Shown here piece after piece: positions 11,320 to 23,993 of a stretch of 64,000 nucleotides of DNA (positions are counted from its first letter, which is position 1; every line of letters begins with the position of its first letter). A program made the position numbers and the translations under genes. Below the pieces are notes generated by a model, which did not search any database, was not told the origin of the DNA, and saw nothing but the letters and a program-made list of their open reading frames with translations. The stretch spans positions 5,402,501 through 5,466,500 of the forward strand of contig CM029126.1 in assembly GCA_016859345.1 (NCBI GenBank), in the 5' to 3' direction. Source of the stretch: Istiophorus platypterus. Its lineage: Eukaryota; Chordata; Actinopteri; Istiophoriformes; Istiophoridae.

Positions 11320-12654
11320 AGTACACTGCGGCCCATCATATTCCCCGGCTCCTCTCGCCGCTGGGCCTGAGGAATCAGTGGTGACATATGGGCCAGCCAG
11401 CCGGCGGCATCGCTCAACTCAACCTGCCAAGCTGAACAAAAACACCGTCCTCCTCCCTCTTTAGATCAATGGCATCCCCTCCCCTCGCCCCCCCCCCCCC
11501 CTTCTTACTGCACCGCCAGCTCCTCCTTCCCCGCCTACCTCCTACCTCCGAGGCCGACATCCTCCCGTGCAGCCTCTTCTCTCCGCGCTCTGACCGGCGT
11601 CTGTCTCGGTCCGGGCAGGTCTGGCGCGGCTGTCGGGCTCTGAACGAAATCTGACGAGCGTTTTCTCTTTCAATTGCCTGAATCTCATTGAAAAATTCAA
11701 ATCGATTTCAGTCCAGCCTGTCTCAACAGTCGTCGGTGACGCTTAAACTGCAGATATCCCTGCACCCGTGTTTTATTTATTCATGGACCTATTTTATGAT
11801 CAAGTGCCATGATTCACTTTTTAGGTTGTACCCACTCGTCTACAAGTTACTCCCCTTAGAGGACTGAGAGGATTCAATTTGACAGACTCCAACAGCAATA
11901 GGCAACAGCTGGCTCATTAAAGTGTAACTCCGTAAGTTAACGTTGGACATGGTGTCAGACACACCGTCGGTTGAGCTGCTACATCTATTGATGATAGTGG
12001 AATTCAGAATTTATGAAAGGCGGCAACAGCTTCTCCGGACCAATGTTTGCCCTTCAAACATTTGGTGCAGAAAAAAAGATGTCTTCCCAAATACCGGCTG
12101 CACTTGGTGGATATTTATTGTTCCCAGATAATACTCTTCTGATTTGATAAGACCTTGACCTCATCTAACCTCAGTCCAGGTTAGTCCGTTGGAAAATATC
12201 TTGAAACATTTCCAGATCATGAAATGTGTCAAAGATATTCACAGTTCCCAGAGAATGTTAGTGTGTTTTTCCTAACCTGGTGGCCGCTCCTCTGCACATT
12301 AGAAATAACTGGATTAAAAATTAACCAGTTGAGGCTGCAGTATGGGGGTTAAGTACCCGGCGCCAATGGGTTGTTTCACCCAGTATTAATGTTATTTCTT
12401 CTATATTACTGTTGCTTTATTTAACCAAATTAAAATGCCATTATTTTGACAAGACATACCCAGGCTGAAGATTTGCCCTAAGATGAATTGATAGTTGGAC
12501 AAAAGTGTGTGTGTTCAATTCCAAACTGGAAAAGGATTGATATTATTATCAATCAGTATCAAATGGTGAAATGTAAGATTAAAAAAAGCTAGAGTGGATG
12601 TCTGAACATTGACAATGATAATGATATTTTACCTTGGATTTGGGGGGAGGTTTT

Positions 12655-12992
12655 CTATAAGTGGGTTCTGGGTACGTACGGCATAGCCACACACCCACAC
12701 TGTAGCCCGACGCCCAGAAAAAATGCAACCACGCACTGCGGCGACGTGGACCGCAAAAGCTGTGATTGGTCGGCTTGGGAGCGTCGCATTTCCAGCTTCT
12801 CCTTCTCTGCCACCTTGGAAACGCCTTCCTTCGTTTCCACGTTGCAGTAGTTTCAGGAAAACTTCCCGCTGTCCGACCTCCGTCAGCCCCGACTCCATCG
12901 CGGTCTGCTCGGTCTTGGTCGCCGTGGAGACCACCTGTGCAGACTCTCCGTAGATTTGATGCAGAAGCATAAATCCAGCAACAGAATGAATT
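12655..12992 (-). mobile_element. PIF/Harbinger-like MITE, copy A
   Basis: On the minus strand the block carries AAGCCGACCAATCACAG, which is identical in the copies at 54695-55171 and 58440-58672. GTACGGCATAGCC sits near one end and GCAGAAGCATAAA near the other, as in the other copies. Frames through the block are broken relics shared by all copies, not an independent gene. The superfamily assignment rests on resemblance of the CTACG..GTAG-type ends to fish Harbinger MITEs and is tentative. Confidence 0.6.
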
Positions 12993-15900
12993 TTGAATGA
13001 ACATGTTTTTTACCTCGCTGCTGTTGAGGCTCTACATGCGTCACTATGCTCCACACAAAGTGTTGGTTTGGTCGTTGAACACCTTTATCTGACCGTTTCT
13101 CTCACTTTCCAACGAATTCACCCACTTCATGTTCTAAATGGCCACGTGAGCGTAGATAAGAAAGTGGGTAGGAGTTAAACCTCTACCTCAAGCTCTGTTC
13201 TCTTCATTTGAGTGAAAGACAGCGGTGAACGCCTTTCAGGAGACGGCGTCCAAAAGTGTGTGTCAGCATTATTGCAATTGTACTAATTGTTGCCCCCCTC
13301 ACCCCGGCTTTCAAGTGTGGCCATTTGGAGCCGGTTCATTTTTCAAGCGCACCCCCGGCCTCAAGAATTGTCAGTATGTGGTTCATTCTTTCTAGTCGGG
13401 CTTAATGGACGTTGCAGCTTCTAGGCGGCACCATACCGGGCCTTTTAACGGCAGCTTATTTTAGCCGCCGTATGTTGTCCCCCATATCAAATTGTTCCTT
13501 TGTATTTGTGCGTGAGGTTCAAGTGCAAGTGGAGAGCTGGGCCTGATGCCGCCTCTCTGCGAGCGCTGAGTGCCGGCCCGTCAGCATCCCGTGCCCACTC
13601 ATGGCAGCCCCGCCGTCGCTGCTATGTCACGTCTCCAGCTGCAGACTCCACGACATCCGACCAATCAAATCCTGCCACATGCAGTGTAAGAATAGCCCCC
13701 CCCCCCCCCCCCCACCAATTCCACCCCTTCCCCTCCAAATGGAGGCATTGGTGGGAAGCTTATTTGTGAGCTAATTTGGTGGAGAAGGAAAGGTATTCTG
13801 GATCTTTTCCATGAGCAAAGTTGTCAGTGATGAATTGCACTGGGCAGGGCGGCGGTAGGGGAGGGAACGAGTGGGCTTGTTCTTGTTCAAGTAGATGTGA
13901 TTGAGGGAAATTACCATATTTAGCCCCTTGTAATTGGGTAGCACTGACATCAAGAAGGCTAGTCAAGAATTTAACTTTTTACAAGACTTGCGGATTTAGG
14001 ATAATTTAAGCTATCTGTGCACTTGCACGTTTGCATCCCCTGGTTCCGATTCCCACTCGTACAAAGAAAGAGTTTAAGGTGCCGATCGGCACGGCAAAGA
14101 CGCAAACCCAGGCCTCAGCTTACCAAATACGTGTTTTGTAACCTTCTCCCAACTCATACTGTAGATAAAAGTGAACGCAGCCCATTTGTCTCCTCCAGAT
14201 TCCATGGCAACAGCTGAAAATCTGGACAGAGAGAGGCATCGCTTTAACCCTGCAGAAAATCAGCACCATCCCTCCAATAACTGCAAAAATCTTTCAGCGA
14301 TATTACCTGGGGTCTGTGAGTTTTTGGCTCCTCCATAGCCCCCCCCCCCTCCCGATTCCTCCTCTTTCATGAACTCGGAGCTGGCGCAGCTCTCAGTGAG
14401 GCGTTATGAAACCACTTTTTGCTTACTATGTATATTTAGAAACGCTATGGAGCAACAATGTCGCAGCGGAGCTACGGAATTCAGCCGTGACTCCGTCCGA
14501 CTTTATCTCCCAATCGACGGAGAGCCGGTAGAACGGGGGGGTTAATTCAGGTTTTGCCATTACTCACATATTCAATTAGGCGATCGCGGCGCTCTGCCAC
14601 TCTCTGCTGCTGTTTCCTACATTAATCTGGCAGGGAGAATTAAAAGAGGGTCAGGGGAAAGCGATGTGCAATGACAAGACTTGGGTTTAAATTGAAGCAG
14701 GATGCACTAGGAAGGCATGAATTTTTTTTTGTGTTTTAATAAAGTCGCTCTGGTATGACGGAGATACTCTCTAGGGCTTTACACTAAGGTGATATAAATA
14801 TTTTGAGACCAAATTTATACTGCTTACACCTTGGTAGGAGTCACTTTTATATCTTCGAATACGAGTAGACGTTTTACATAATCAAAGTAACGAACAGGGC
14901 TGGTTAATGACTGAAAGGGAATTTTTATATGGTCTGTTTTTTATGATTTTACATGACACCTTTATATTTGCTGGATTAATCCAAAAACAGACAAGACCGT
15001 TTTGGTTACAGCCATAAAAAGATTTTCCAGAAGATTTTCTGCTTTTTTTTTTTTTCAACTATATTTATTGTACAGTTCAAAGCACAGAGTTGATTAAGAA
15101 ATTCCTATCTATCACACTTCACAGCACAGCGTTTCGGGATTGCAGAGCCATCTTGGGCGCAACGTGTTATTTTGTTCGACAACATGATGATTTTCTTTTT
15201 TTTTTTTTTAATAGGATCGGATTTCTCAGATGAAATCTGTACATTAACTTCATGCATGTCGGCGCAGCCCCTCTGCAGCAGTCGGAGGAAACAGACCTGT
15301 GTCACAACAGACATTTTTGACTTGTCATAGCAGGTAAAGCTCCGGTGAAATCAGTATCATTAATGACAGCTCATTTCCAATAAGTGTCATAATGGGTTAT
15401 CAGCGAAATAACAGGAACGCAGCCGTTATAATAGTTATTAAATACACTTGTGCCTCTCCTGCTATGATATGTCAAAATCTCTGCTGTGAAGGAGGTAATT
15501 TGATGCTGCAAACTGTCACAGCATGCTACGCTATCTTACAATTACTGGATTTTGGCCATTACTTTGGGTGATATGTGTCCTTTCATTGACTCCGGTGGAA
15601 ATTTTTGACCCGTTGGAGACACTGAGGACAGGCAAAGTGAAATTTCATAGTAAACCATCTAAAAATTATCGTGATATTCCACTCGCAATCAAAATGTTGG
15701 ACCAACAGTAAGATAGGCCAAAACCGAAGTGAGACGAAAAAAAAAAAAAACAAACAAAAAAACCTTGATAAATTGCAAGAACTTCTCATTGAGTAATTGC
15801 TCCAGCAAAGGGGGGAAATTCAATAATTTAACATACTGTGTACGCTCCGTTCTTTCTCACACCAAACTCATAAAGAATGGATGCATCTTCATATGTTTTT

Positions 15901-16193
15901 GTTTTTTTTTTTTTTCTTTTTAACCAAGGAGGTTGTAGCGTAATTTCATCGCAACAAGCGATATGTTGCTCCTGAGAAAAGCGCCGCATTACGGTTGTCC
16001 TTCTGTGCACTTTGGTTCCACGAGCAGCGGAAGTAGAGGGCAGTCACGTAGGCCGTTGATTTACGATGCTTGTCCCTGATTAAGGTGGATGAAGAGACTA
16101 AACAGGAACATAAACAGGAATACTGATGCTGCGATGCGAGGCAGCTTCTGCCCGGCCAGTCTGACTGGATTAACGCGGCAGAGATGTGCATTT

Positions 16194-16196
<3 letters not shown>

Positions 16197-16250
<54 letters not shown>

Positions 16251-16288
16251 TGTGTGTGTGTGAGTGCATGTGCGCGCGTGTGTGTGCT
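16197..16288. repeat. (TG)n microsatellite
   Basis: A TG tract with TGCGCG interruptions at the right end. Antisense His-Thr reading frames are artefacts. Confidence 0.95.
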
Positions 16289-17157
16289 CATGTGCCTGAT
16301 GTGATAATACGGCGCGGCAGTGGAGAATATTAGCGGCTTGAAGTGGAGCAGTGTCTGTATTAAATTTTTATGTGTGCTCGCTCCGATGGACGCACGTGTG
16401 CACACACCGAATTGTGGTTGTTCTTTTTTTTTTTTATGTGTGTGTCTGTGTGTGTGTTTGTGGTCTCACAGATGCAGGCGACACATGAACAAACACACAC
16501 ACAAACACAATATCAGACATTCTTTCGTCCTCGCAGAGCCCCTTTGGAGGGAGCAGGCGCTCGTCCGTGTCCCGTGGGATATGCGGCTTGGCGTGACCTG
16601 TCAGCGTCCTTCCGCTCCTGTTGGCTTGATCCCCCGAAGCCCCTCCGGGCTGCTCTGTCCTGTGGTGCTCTATGCGGTCAGTGCCACCTCCTGACACCTG
16701 GCTCTCCGTGTTCACACCAGATGTTTTGTGTCCCAGCGCCGCATTTCTGTCCGACGCCGGCCTGTGTGCGTCACGCAAGGAAAGGACAGCGGTTTTGTCA
16801 CAGAACAATAACAGCAAGGCTTAGAATGTTTTTCCATGGACGTCTTGACTTTATGTCAGTAGGAAAACAGAAAAGAAAATGCTTGAAATTCACTTTCTTT
16901 GGACTATACCTACTGTATGTCTATATTTGAAATTACTCCTTCAAATTCATAATTTAACATTCATTAAAGCTGCAGTAATTGATTTTTCTTTGAGCACTTT
17001 GTTGCAGCGGAAGATTACAACAAGCAAATTTTTTTTTTCATACCCCGTTTACAAACTTGACAGGGGAAGAATAATAGAAACATATTCTAAATTTATTGCA
17101 GCCCGGTAGAACAAAACCACTAAGTGCAACCTCGGTAATAAACGTATAATTTACCAT

Positions 17158-17220
17158 AAGATTAGATAAGATTCAGCTTTATTGCCGTTGTGCAGAGCAC
17201 AGGTATAAAGTCAGTGAAAT
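17158..17220. mobile_element. short LINE-tail-like repeat fragment
   Basis: AGATTAGATAAGATTCAGC, followed by TTTATTGCCGTTGTGCAGAG, resembles a 3'-end motif (AGATTCAACTTTATTGTCATTG type) that is very common in fish genomes. Only about 60 bp are present. Assigned from memory. Confidence 0.4.
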
Positions 17221-18167
17221 TAATACCTCTTAGAAGGTTTTAACAAAAAACTCACTGAAATAAGCTTTGTGTAAATCGAATGAGGCAGAGCTGTTGTATT
17301 GGAATTTCATTAGGTTGTATAATCGTACCTAATAAAATGGCCAGGGAGCGTATTATCATTTGTTACAGCGAATGTATTAACATATAACTGACTATTTACA
17401 CATCCAGCAGACGCGGAGCAACATCTGCATTTTAACTCATGTTTCTGTCCATCTGACAAATCCAATATTCACTCACCTTTTAGCTCCGATTTTGTCTCCA
17501 CCCACGCCTGATGAAAAATAATCCAGATCCTTAGCAGCTACAGGATTTCCCTTCTCTACCTTTGTCCGCCGCAGTCAGTTTCCTTTTGCAACACGGTGGG
17601 TTTATCCGAGCCCGTCCGCTGGAAACGGTGGTGATAAGAATGGCCATAAAAAAACCCCACAAATGAGCAAAGAAGAAGAAGAAAAAAGCCAAATAATCTC
17701 CGTGGAGCCGAGCAGAACTGCAGTTTGGTGATAATTCTCTGTGGATTTATCACTTTTGATCCGCTGTTTTATACACAAATCTTGTCAGAGCTGCAAATAT
17801 GTGGATGTTGAGCTGTATAATCATCACAGTGAGGTATTTCATAATGAAACTCGTCACATGTTTTGTTTTGTTTTGTTTTGGGGTTTTTTTCTGCAGTGAC
17901 TTCATATGTCTTTGTGTATTTTTTGGAGTACTGGGCCCCAGTGGCAACAAAGTACTAGTTCTGGTGTTCAGTAAAGATTTATAGGTCTGTACTTTACAGT
18001 GTGCGTTGTATTTTTCAGAGTATAACTGATGTTTCAAAAGGACCAGTGCCTCTGATTAGTGTGGCACATTCTCCGATATCTTTCCCCCTCAAGTCTGACT
18101 TTTATGAATTCAGGGACTGTGAGACCAAATGTGGTGGAGCTGTGAAATATGGTTTATATTTATAAAC

Positions 18168-18170
<3 letters not shown>

Positions 18171-18207
<37 letters not shown>
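18171..18207. repeat. (TA)n microsatellite
   Basis: About 18 TA units. Confidence 0.95.
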
Positions 18208-18209
<2 letters not shown>

Positions 18210-18748
18210 TCTTTTACACAGATACAGATACAGTGAACTGCTGAATTCTGGCTCCATCTTCCTTCTGGCATTTACTTTTGTTGAATTCTGTGCTAGGACT
18301 TTAGAGAACCTGGTATAACTGTGGGTTGAATCTGACCCCTCATTCACCTAAAATATATTTCTCTGATGAATTTCATCCACTCGCTTGCAGCCGGTAGCTG
18401 CTCTCACCAGAAGTTCATCATTTCGTTAATGAATCTGGATTTTTGTCGTCCATTATTTTTTTCATCAGCCGTTTTGATAATTCTAAGTCTATCCTTGAAA
18501 AAGACCAACCTAAAAAAACAAAACAGTTCTCTGGCCATAAGATGCAAAGATCGATTTAGCCACAGATGACATCTACAATTGTGAGTTCAGGTTGCAGTTA
18601 TTTATCAAGCACAACATGAGCGCAACGGTTCCTTGAATGCAACAAAGAGAAGGACAATAAGTACACAGTGGCACTTTTGTGTTCCTAATTGGTACAGAAC
18701 CTCAGGAACCAGTGTTTTAGGCTTTTGTGTTTGTCTACTGACCTTGTG

Positions 18749-18780
18749 CTCTCTCTCTCTCTCTCTCTCTCTCTGTGCAG
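18749..18780 (+). other. syngap1: splice acceptor with (CT)n polypyrimidine tract
   Basis: Thirteen CT units followed by GTGCAG form the acceptor of the 18781 exon. A pure dinucleotide repeat serves as the polypyrimidine tract. Confidence 0.85.
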
Positions 18781-18886
18781 GTACACCCTTTGCTTATGCG
18801 CGAGAGGCGCTCAGAGTCTCACAGGAACAAGCTACTGCGGCGGACAGTCAGCGTTCCTGTTGAGGGAAGGCACCATCCCGAGATGG
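18781..18886 (+). CDS. syngap1: syngap1 internal exon: HPLL..RRSES and RRTVSVPVEG segment
   Basis: This 106-nt exon lies between TGTGCAG and GTGAGC. It enters at phase 0 and leaves one base (G) over, and that G is completed by AT at the start of the 60995 exon. It encodes VHPLLMRERRSESHRNK, then LLRRTVSVPVEGRHHPEM. From memory, human SynGAP has HPLLIRDRRSESSRNK followed by LLRRTVSVPVEG at this point, so identity is near complete. RASAL2 shares only RRTVSVP, and DAB2IP differs, so the SynGAP assignment is specific. The segment is the basic linker inside the split PH domain; RRTVSVP looks like a basophilic kinase site (RxxS type), which is inference. The neighbouring syngap1 exons lie 16.8 kb upstream and 42.1 kb downstream. 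Confidence 0.96.
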
Positions 18887-21025
18887 GTGAGCACGCGGAC
18901 CTTTAAACGCTCCGATCGAGGTCGGAATCGGGGTCATAGCGGCAGTTACTTTATATTTCGTCTCACCTTTTTTCTTTTGTTTCTTTTTTTTGCCCAGTTA
19001 AATATCTTAAGGGACAGGTTCACTTTTTTACGTTTTACAAATCGACGTGAGATTTATCGGTCTCTTTTTTTTTTTTCTACTGGCCCTGGAGAGATCCGTT
19101 CCTAAAGTGATTTCAGTGTAAGCGATGAGGGACAAAATCCTCATTCCGTGTTAAAAAAGAAAAAAAAAAGAAAAAAAATGCTTCCTGAAGTTGGGCCTTA
19201 GCTAATGAGGTTTCAGCAGACTGAGTTAGACAAATCAGCTGGGTTTCTGCCAAGCAGAGCTCGGTAGAAACCCGGTAAAAGAAAGAAAGAAAGAAAGTTT
19301 AGTGGAGCTCTCCCCTTATGTTTAGTCAGGCACTGTTTGCTTGCTAAACTGCAGTCGAGGTATAGTAACACAAAGAGGGAATGATGAACTGAAGAGACTT
19401 AACCTCAGCTAACAACCACTTGATATGAGTAACTCAGACTGCAGAAGTCTTGTATTAGCTTCAGCTGAACTTTAACTTTAAGATTTGATAAAGGCCAAGG
19501 GGTTGATTACTGCAAGAAAATAAAAAACAAGCTCCTTAAGTTCTGATAGGGTCGTTTGGGTATTTTTCATTTTCTTCTTAAGAGGCACATTTTTGAAGCC
19601 GTCTCTGGTCGATGCCCTGGATGCATCCCAACTTCATTCAACTTCTCCTCCCTCTTGTCCATTTTGATTATCAGACACATTATCGCCCGTGTTACTTTGG
19701 GTCGGTGTGCTAATAATAAAAGGACAGTTGCGTAGCAACGACGGTGATGTAAAGCTCTTTGCATCCTTTGAGCCATTACTCTCCCGGTTACTAGCGACGC
19801 TCGCAGCAGATCCGTGCGTCTGAGCGGAGATGAAAGCATCTGAACATCTGATTGGGGCTTGAGGCAGCTCTTTTTTTTTTTTTTTTTCCTACCGGATTTT
19901 GACTAGCTCTTCTTTTGTCAGGTTGAGTGATTTACCAGTTATATCGCTTTGAAATGAAATTCATGCGTTGGTACCTTAACGATCGTACATATCTTTTTTT
20001 TCAGTCGTCTGTCTCTGTTTCTTCCTCGCTCGATTCAGAGGTTTTATTGCTGCAGTCACTTTTCTCCCCTTTTCTTTATGCTTTTAAAATTTTTTTGATT
20101 TACTTTTGCTGTCGCCTCGCTGCTTCTATATTGCCGCTTTGTATAAACTCTCCCTGAGACTCTGTGAAACCTGACCCTCCCTGTGCCGCCTTCCTTCTGT
20201 TTGTTTTTAACCTGACTCAGTCTCCCCGGGCCCTCGACAAATGTCCGCCCTCAGTCCCTCCCTCGTCTCTCGCCATCCACCTCTCCGACTCGCTCAGCTA
20301 TTTTAAGCCCCCCCCCCCCGCAACGTTGCCTCCACCCTGTGATTCTGCTTTTGCTCCCAAACAAATTGTGCTGATTCAACCAGATTTCACTCAGTTTTTT
20401 TTTTTCTTTTAAATATGAGTGGTTGTCTGACCTCCGGGCGGTCAAGCACTGACACGTCAGCTGGCATGGCCCCGCCACGCTTTGACATACGGTGTGCTGA
20501 CATGGCAGTGTCAGTTCGCATTGCCCATGTGTAAGCGTATTGTAAATACATTCGCATATGTTGGTATGCCACGCTACAGGCCTTAATGCACTGACACCGT
20601 CGGGGACCATCTGTGGTGCCCACACCCAAAGCGGCATGAGAGATTAATGGGCCCCGGGCATTTTAGTAATTGTTAGATCAACAAAAAAGCAAATGGAGGT
20701 TGTCATGAGGCCGCAGTTAGCGACCGCGTCCACGGGGAGCCATGTGACCTATTTTATAAAAGCCCTGACACACAAGACTGAGCTGATGAAGCCTCGGTGA
20801 CGATACTAAATCAGTGTGAGCGTTTGTTTAGTGTGCACCAAGGCTGTTGAGTCATTAGAAGAAAATGTATTGCGTAATCTGGCTGTTTTGAACTGGAATG
20901 GTGCAAGTTTTTTGGAGTTTGTCACACATTTAAAGCACAATAAAGAAGGAAATAAATCAATCAATAAAGTCCACAGTGCCTATGGCTATAGCAGTTTGGA
21001 CTCAGTGGAGATGCCGCCCGGATAT

Positions 21026-21376
21026 TAAAGGAAACCTTTGACATTTTTTGAAATATGCCCATTATCTTTAGATGAAGACTGGAAACAGGGTTAAAATTCT
21101 AAATGCTTTATGTTGATTCTTTGGTGGTTGCATCTTGTGTGCACCAGATCTAGTCTTCCCACCCCCTATAATAAAATCTGCCTATCAGCACCTTTAAAGC
21201 TCACTAATGTTACTTCTAGTTTCGGGGGGATGGGTGGTGGTGAGGGGGGGTGTATATGCCAGACTGCAGTGGACTTCTTGAATTCCTGAAGTGAAAGTGA
21301 CTGCACATGTGTTTGTGTATTTGTGCAAGAAAGCCGATAACTTTGTTTCCCGGAATGTCGAACTATTCCTTTAATT
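21026..21376. mobile_element. MITE-like teleost repeat, copy 2 (with inverted ends)
   Basis: The left end ATTAAAGGAAACCTTTGACA and the reverse complement of the right end, ATTAAAGGAATAGTTCGACA, match well, giving terminal inverted repeats of roughly 30 bp ending in GGGAAA or TTGAAA. The inside contains GAAGACTGGAAACAGGG, related to the GCATAAAGACTGGAGA motif of copy 1. It is non-coding. Confidence 0.6.
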
Positions 21377-23929
21377 AATGGATACCTCTATGGCTCTATG
21401 AGGTTTGGGCTCAGTGTGCATGGAGGAAATCCTGATGCCGCGCAACCAGACCTCAGCACATCTATTATTGAAGGGGCATATATTATCGTTCACCGTCCGT
21501 ATCCCCTGTAGCAGAAAACAGTAATTTATTATTAGCCTGTGATGTCTGTCAACATTGAGGGTGTCACCTCTGCAGTAGCATGGCGTACTCTAGATGATGG
21601 TCTCGTACGAAGCGACTCGTAACAGCAAAACTCCGGACGTTTCCATCACGGTCAGCCTTATTTGAAAATAAACCCTTGGTAATGTCGGGGACAGGGCTGG
21701 CAATTAGTATTAGAGCCGTGTTCTCTGCACCGAGCAACAGTGGCTATTTATATCACTTCAGGGTCGTAACCAGGACCAAAACAATACCAAGGTCAAGTGA
21801 CTCGGAAGGGATAAAGTGAGGTGGAGTCCCAGGCTGCCCTGTCTTTTTGTCTCTATACAGGTGATTCGGTTCAGGCTGCGGTTTAGGTTGCTGTGCATCT
21901 ACTTCTGTACGCTGCCGTGCTTGTATTCAGCATATTTTGGAAACAATTAGGCGCCGCCATTCCCTTCCGAAATGATGAGTGAATGAACGGCATCTTTCAC
22001 AGAGATGACAGACATGACCTTGGCATCGCCAAATTGGGATTTGAGAAAGTGTTTTCCGCGGCGCTGAGGGCTGCAGTGTCCGCCGCCGATGTGCCTCTTG
22101 ATTTGTGATGACACTGATGCGTCAGCCTCGATTCGTGCTCCATCGTGTGGGGTAAAAGCCTCGTTTTTCACGTGATTTTGATGAATGGCGACATCTGACG
22201 ACAGTCCCGGCCGGACGCCTGGGATGTAGTGACACGCTCAGGTGGAGGATGTTAGTCGAGGGCACGGCGCCCCGTTAGGTTTTTTTGGCTTCGCCGTCCC
22301 GGTCATAACACGTCAGGCGGTGCAGATGCGTTCGTTTTCCCTTTCTTTCGCTCTTTCACTCGCTTCCACGTACCTTTTAAGGTTCTGGAAATCATGTTTA
22401 AAGTTGAGGAGGTAATTAACGTATAATGAAGACATTAATTTCTGCTGGATAATTACAGTGCAGCATAAGCATTTTATGCAAATCTGGGGCTTAATTATCG
22501 TTTTAATGATTTTGACGGGGGAAAATGACTCCCCTTAACTAGAGGAAAAAAGGGTTTCTTTTTCTCGTGTTTGTTTTAATGTTTGGTCAAAAACAACTGA
22601 CTAATAATTCTATTACTGTATAAAAGGAGACATATCAACAGTTTTCATGTGTAATTATTGTACTTTTGACAGCCTCCAGATAATCTAATAATGACATATT
22701 CAGTTCTCACATGTATTTTTAGCATGGACACCTTATGTAAACAAAGCTTTTGGCAAGGATCTCTCAAAATGTTGGTGACAAAAATATATTTTGCTGAATA
22801 TTTTATCATTCAACAACAGATACGATCAGAAAAGGCAGTAATACTCTCTCTTTCCAGGATCAGAACAGCCAGATGTGCACTTTCTAGCTAATATCCATTG
22901 CATCATGGGATGAAAACATTCACCCCCCCCTACTCATTAACCTCTATAGCATGTGATGCAATAATTCCCATTAATGAATTTGGCCCTTTAAAGTCTTGTG
23001 TTCAGTTTGTAAATTGACTTCATCTGACATCTGAGTCTGCTCCGTTATTGAGAGAAAGCTTATTATCTGAATGACTTAGCAGCAGGGAGGGGGAAAAAAA
23101 AAAATAAAGGAAGGGTAAAATCGTGGCTCCCCAAAAGCCGATTTGTCGTTGGCCTTGGCTGGAGAGCTTTTCAGCAGCGGAGGTTTTAAACATACGGCGA
23201 CTTCCTCCTCGGCTCGTCCTTGTAGATTTTGCTTATTCCCTCAGCGCCCCCCCCGCTCAACAGTCAGCTGTGATAAAGCAGGCTCAGCTGAGCAATTGTT
23301 CAGCACCCTACGCAACGTGTGACCTTGATACAGTATTTTAACAGTGTGTTTTCAGCTTCCACTTCATTCTTGCTGCATGTTTTATATTTTCTTTCAAGAT
23401 TTAGATATAAATAATACAGCATTAGTATCAGCTTGGATACCACGATTTTGAACTTACTCCTACACCCTACTGACACGCTCCCCGTGCTGCACTTTCTATT
23501 CCGTCTCGCCACACGGCCTTTAGCCCGTTTACTACCTGCTCCGCAGCCCTGACACCATCCCCGCCTCGCTCGCCCACTCAGCAAGGCCCATAGGCTCCAT
23601 GTTCCCTCCACAAAAAAAAGAAGAGGAAGAAGAAGAGAATAAAACGGTGACACGATAAATTAAAGGTAGAAAAGACAAACCACACACACACACAAAAGAG
23701 GTGTTAGACTTTCTACTGTTGTTCGTGTTGAGAAAAGGGCCGTGAGTCATCCCTAACGGAGACTAAAACAAAAAGATATAGATGATATTTTTCTGGTTTA
23801 TCTGAGTTTTGTTTTGTTTTTTATTTTCTGAGGCAAACTTTTATTCCTCATCTTCAAAGTAAACTTATAATCTGTATTTCATCCACTTTTTTCCTGTGAT
23901 TTCACTGACAAGTAACATACTTGCTTTGT

Positions 23930-23937
<8 letters not shown>

Positions 23938-23992
<55 letters not shown>
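23938..23992. repeat. (TA)n microsatellite
   Basis: About 26 TA units. Confidence 0.95.

Positions 23993-23993
<1 letters not shown>

Larger units (their letters stand above)
1992..18780 (+). other. syngap1: syngap1 intron (16.8 kb, phase 0)
   Basis: The intron starts GTATTG and ends TGTGCAG. It contains microsatellites, a CpG-rich non-repetitive island (5030-5290), a long pyrimidine-rich block (5290-6035), hAT-like MITE fragments (7430-7950, 8671-8731), a simple-repeat cluster (10593-11319), a Harbinger-like MITE (12655-12992) and a short LINE-tail-like piece (17158-17220). Between these, for example 2600-3800, 3950-5000, 8750-10550, 11500-12600, 13000-16150 and 17250-18150, I see only unique-looking intronic sequence with A/T and C homopolymers and no exon candidate with good splice sites and a recognisable product. 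Confidence 0.85.

Noticed and set aside
10457..11464. Several overlapping frames of 75-140 aa
   Set aside because: They are translations of TG, CA, GGA and CT repeats on both strands.
12579..13004. 141-aa and 113-aa minus-strand frames
   Set aside because: They lie in a Harbinger-like MITE that has two more copies in the window, so this is repeat sequence and not a unique gene.
16370..16930. 186-aa + strand frame
   Set aside because: It runs through TG/CA repeats and a Cys/Pro-rich stretch without recognisable domain, splice sites or support from the other strand's context. Likely chance.
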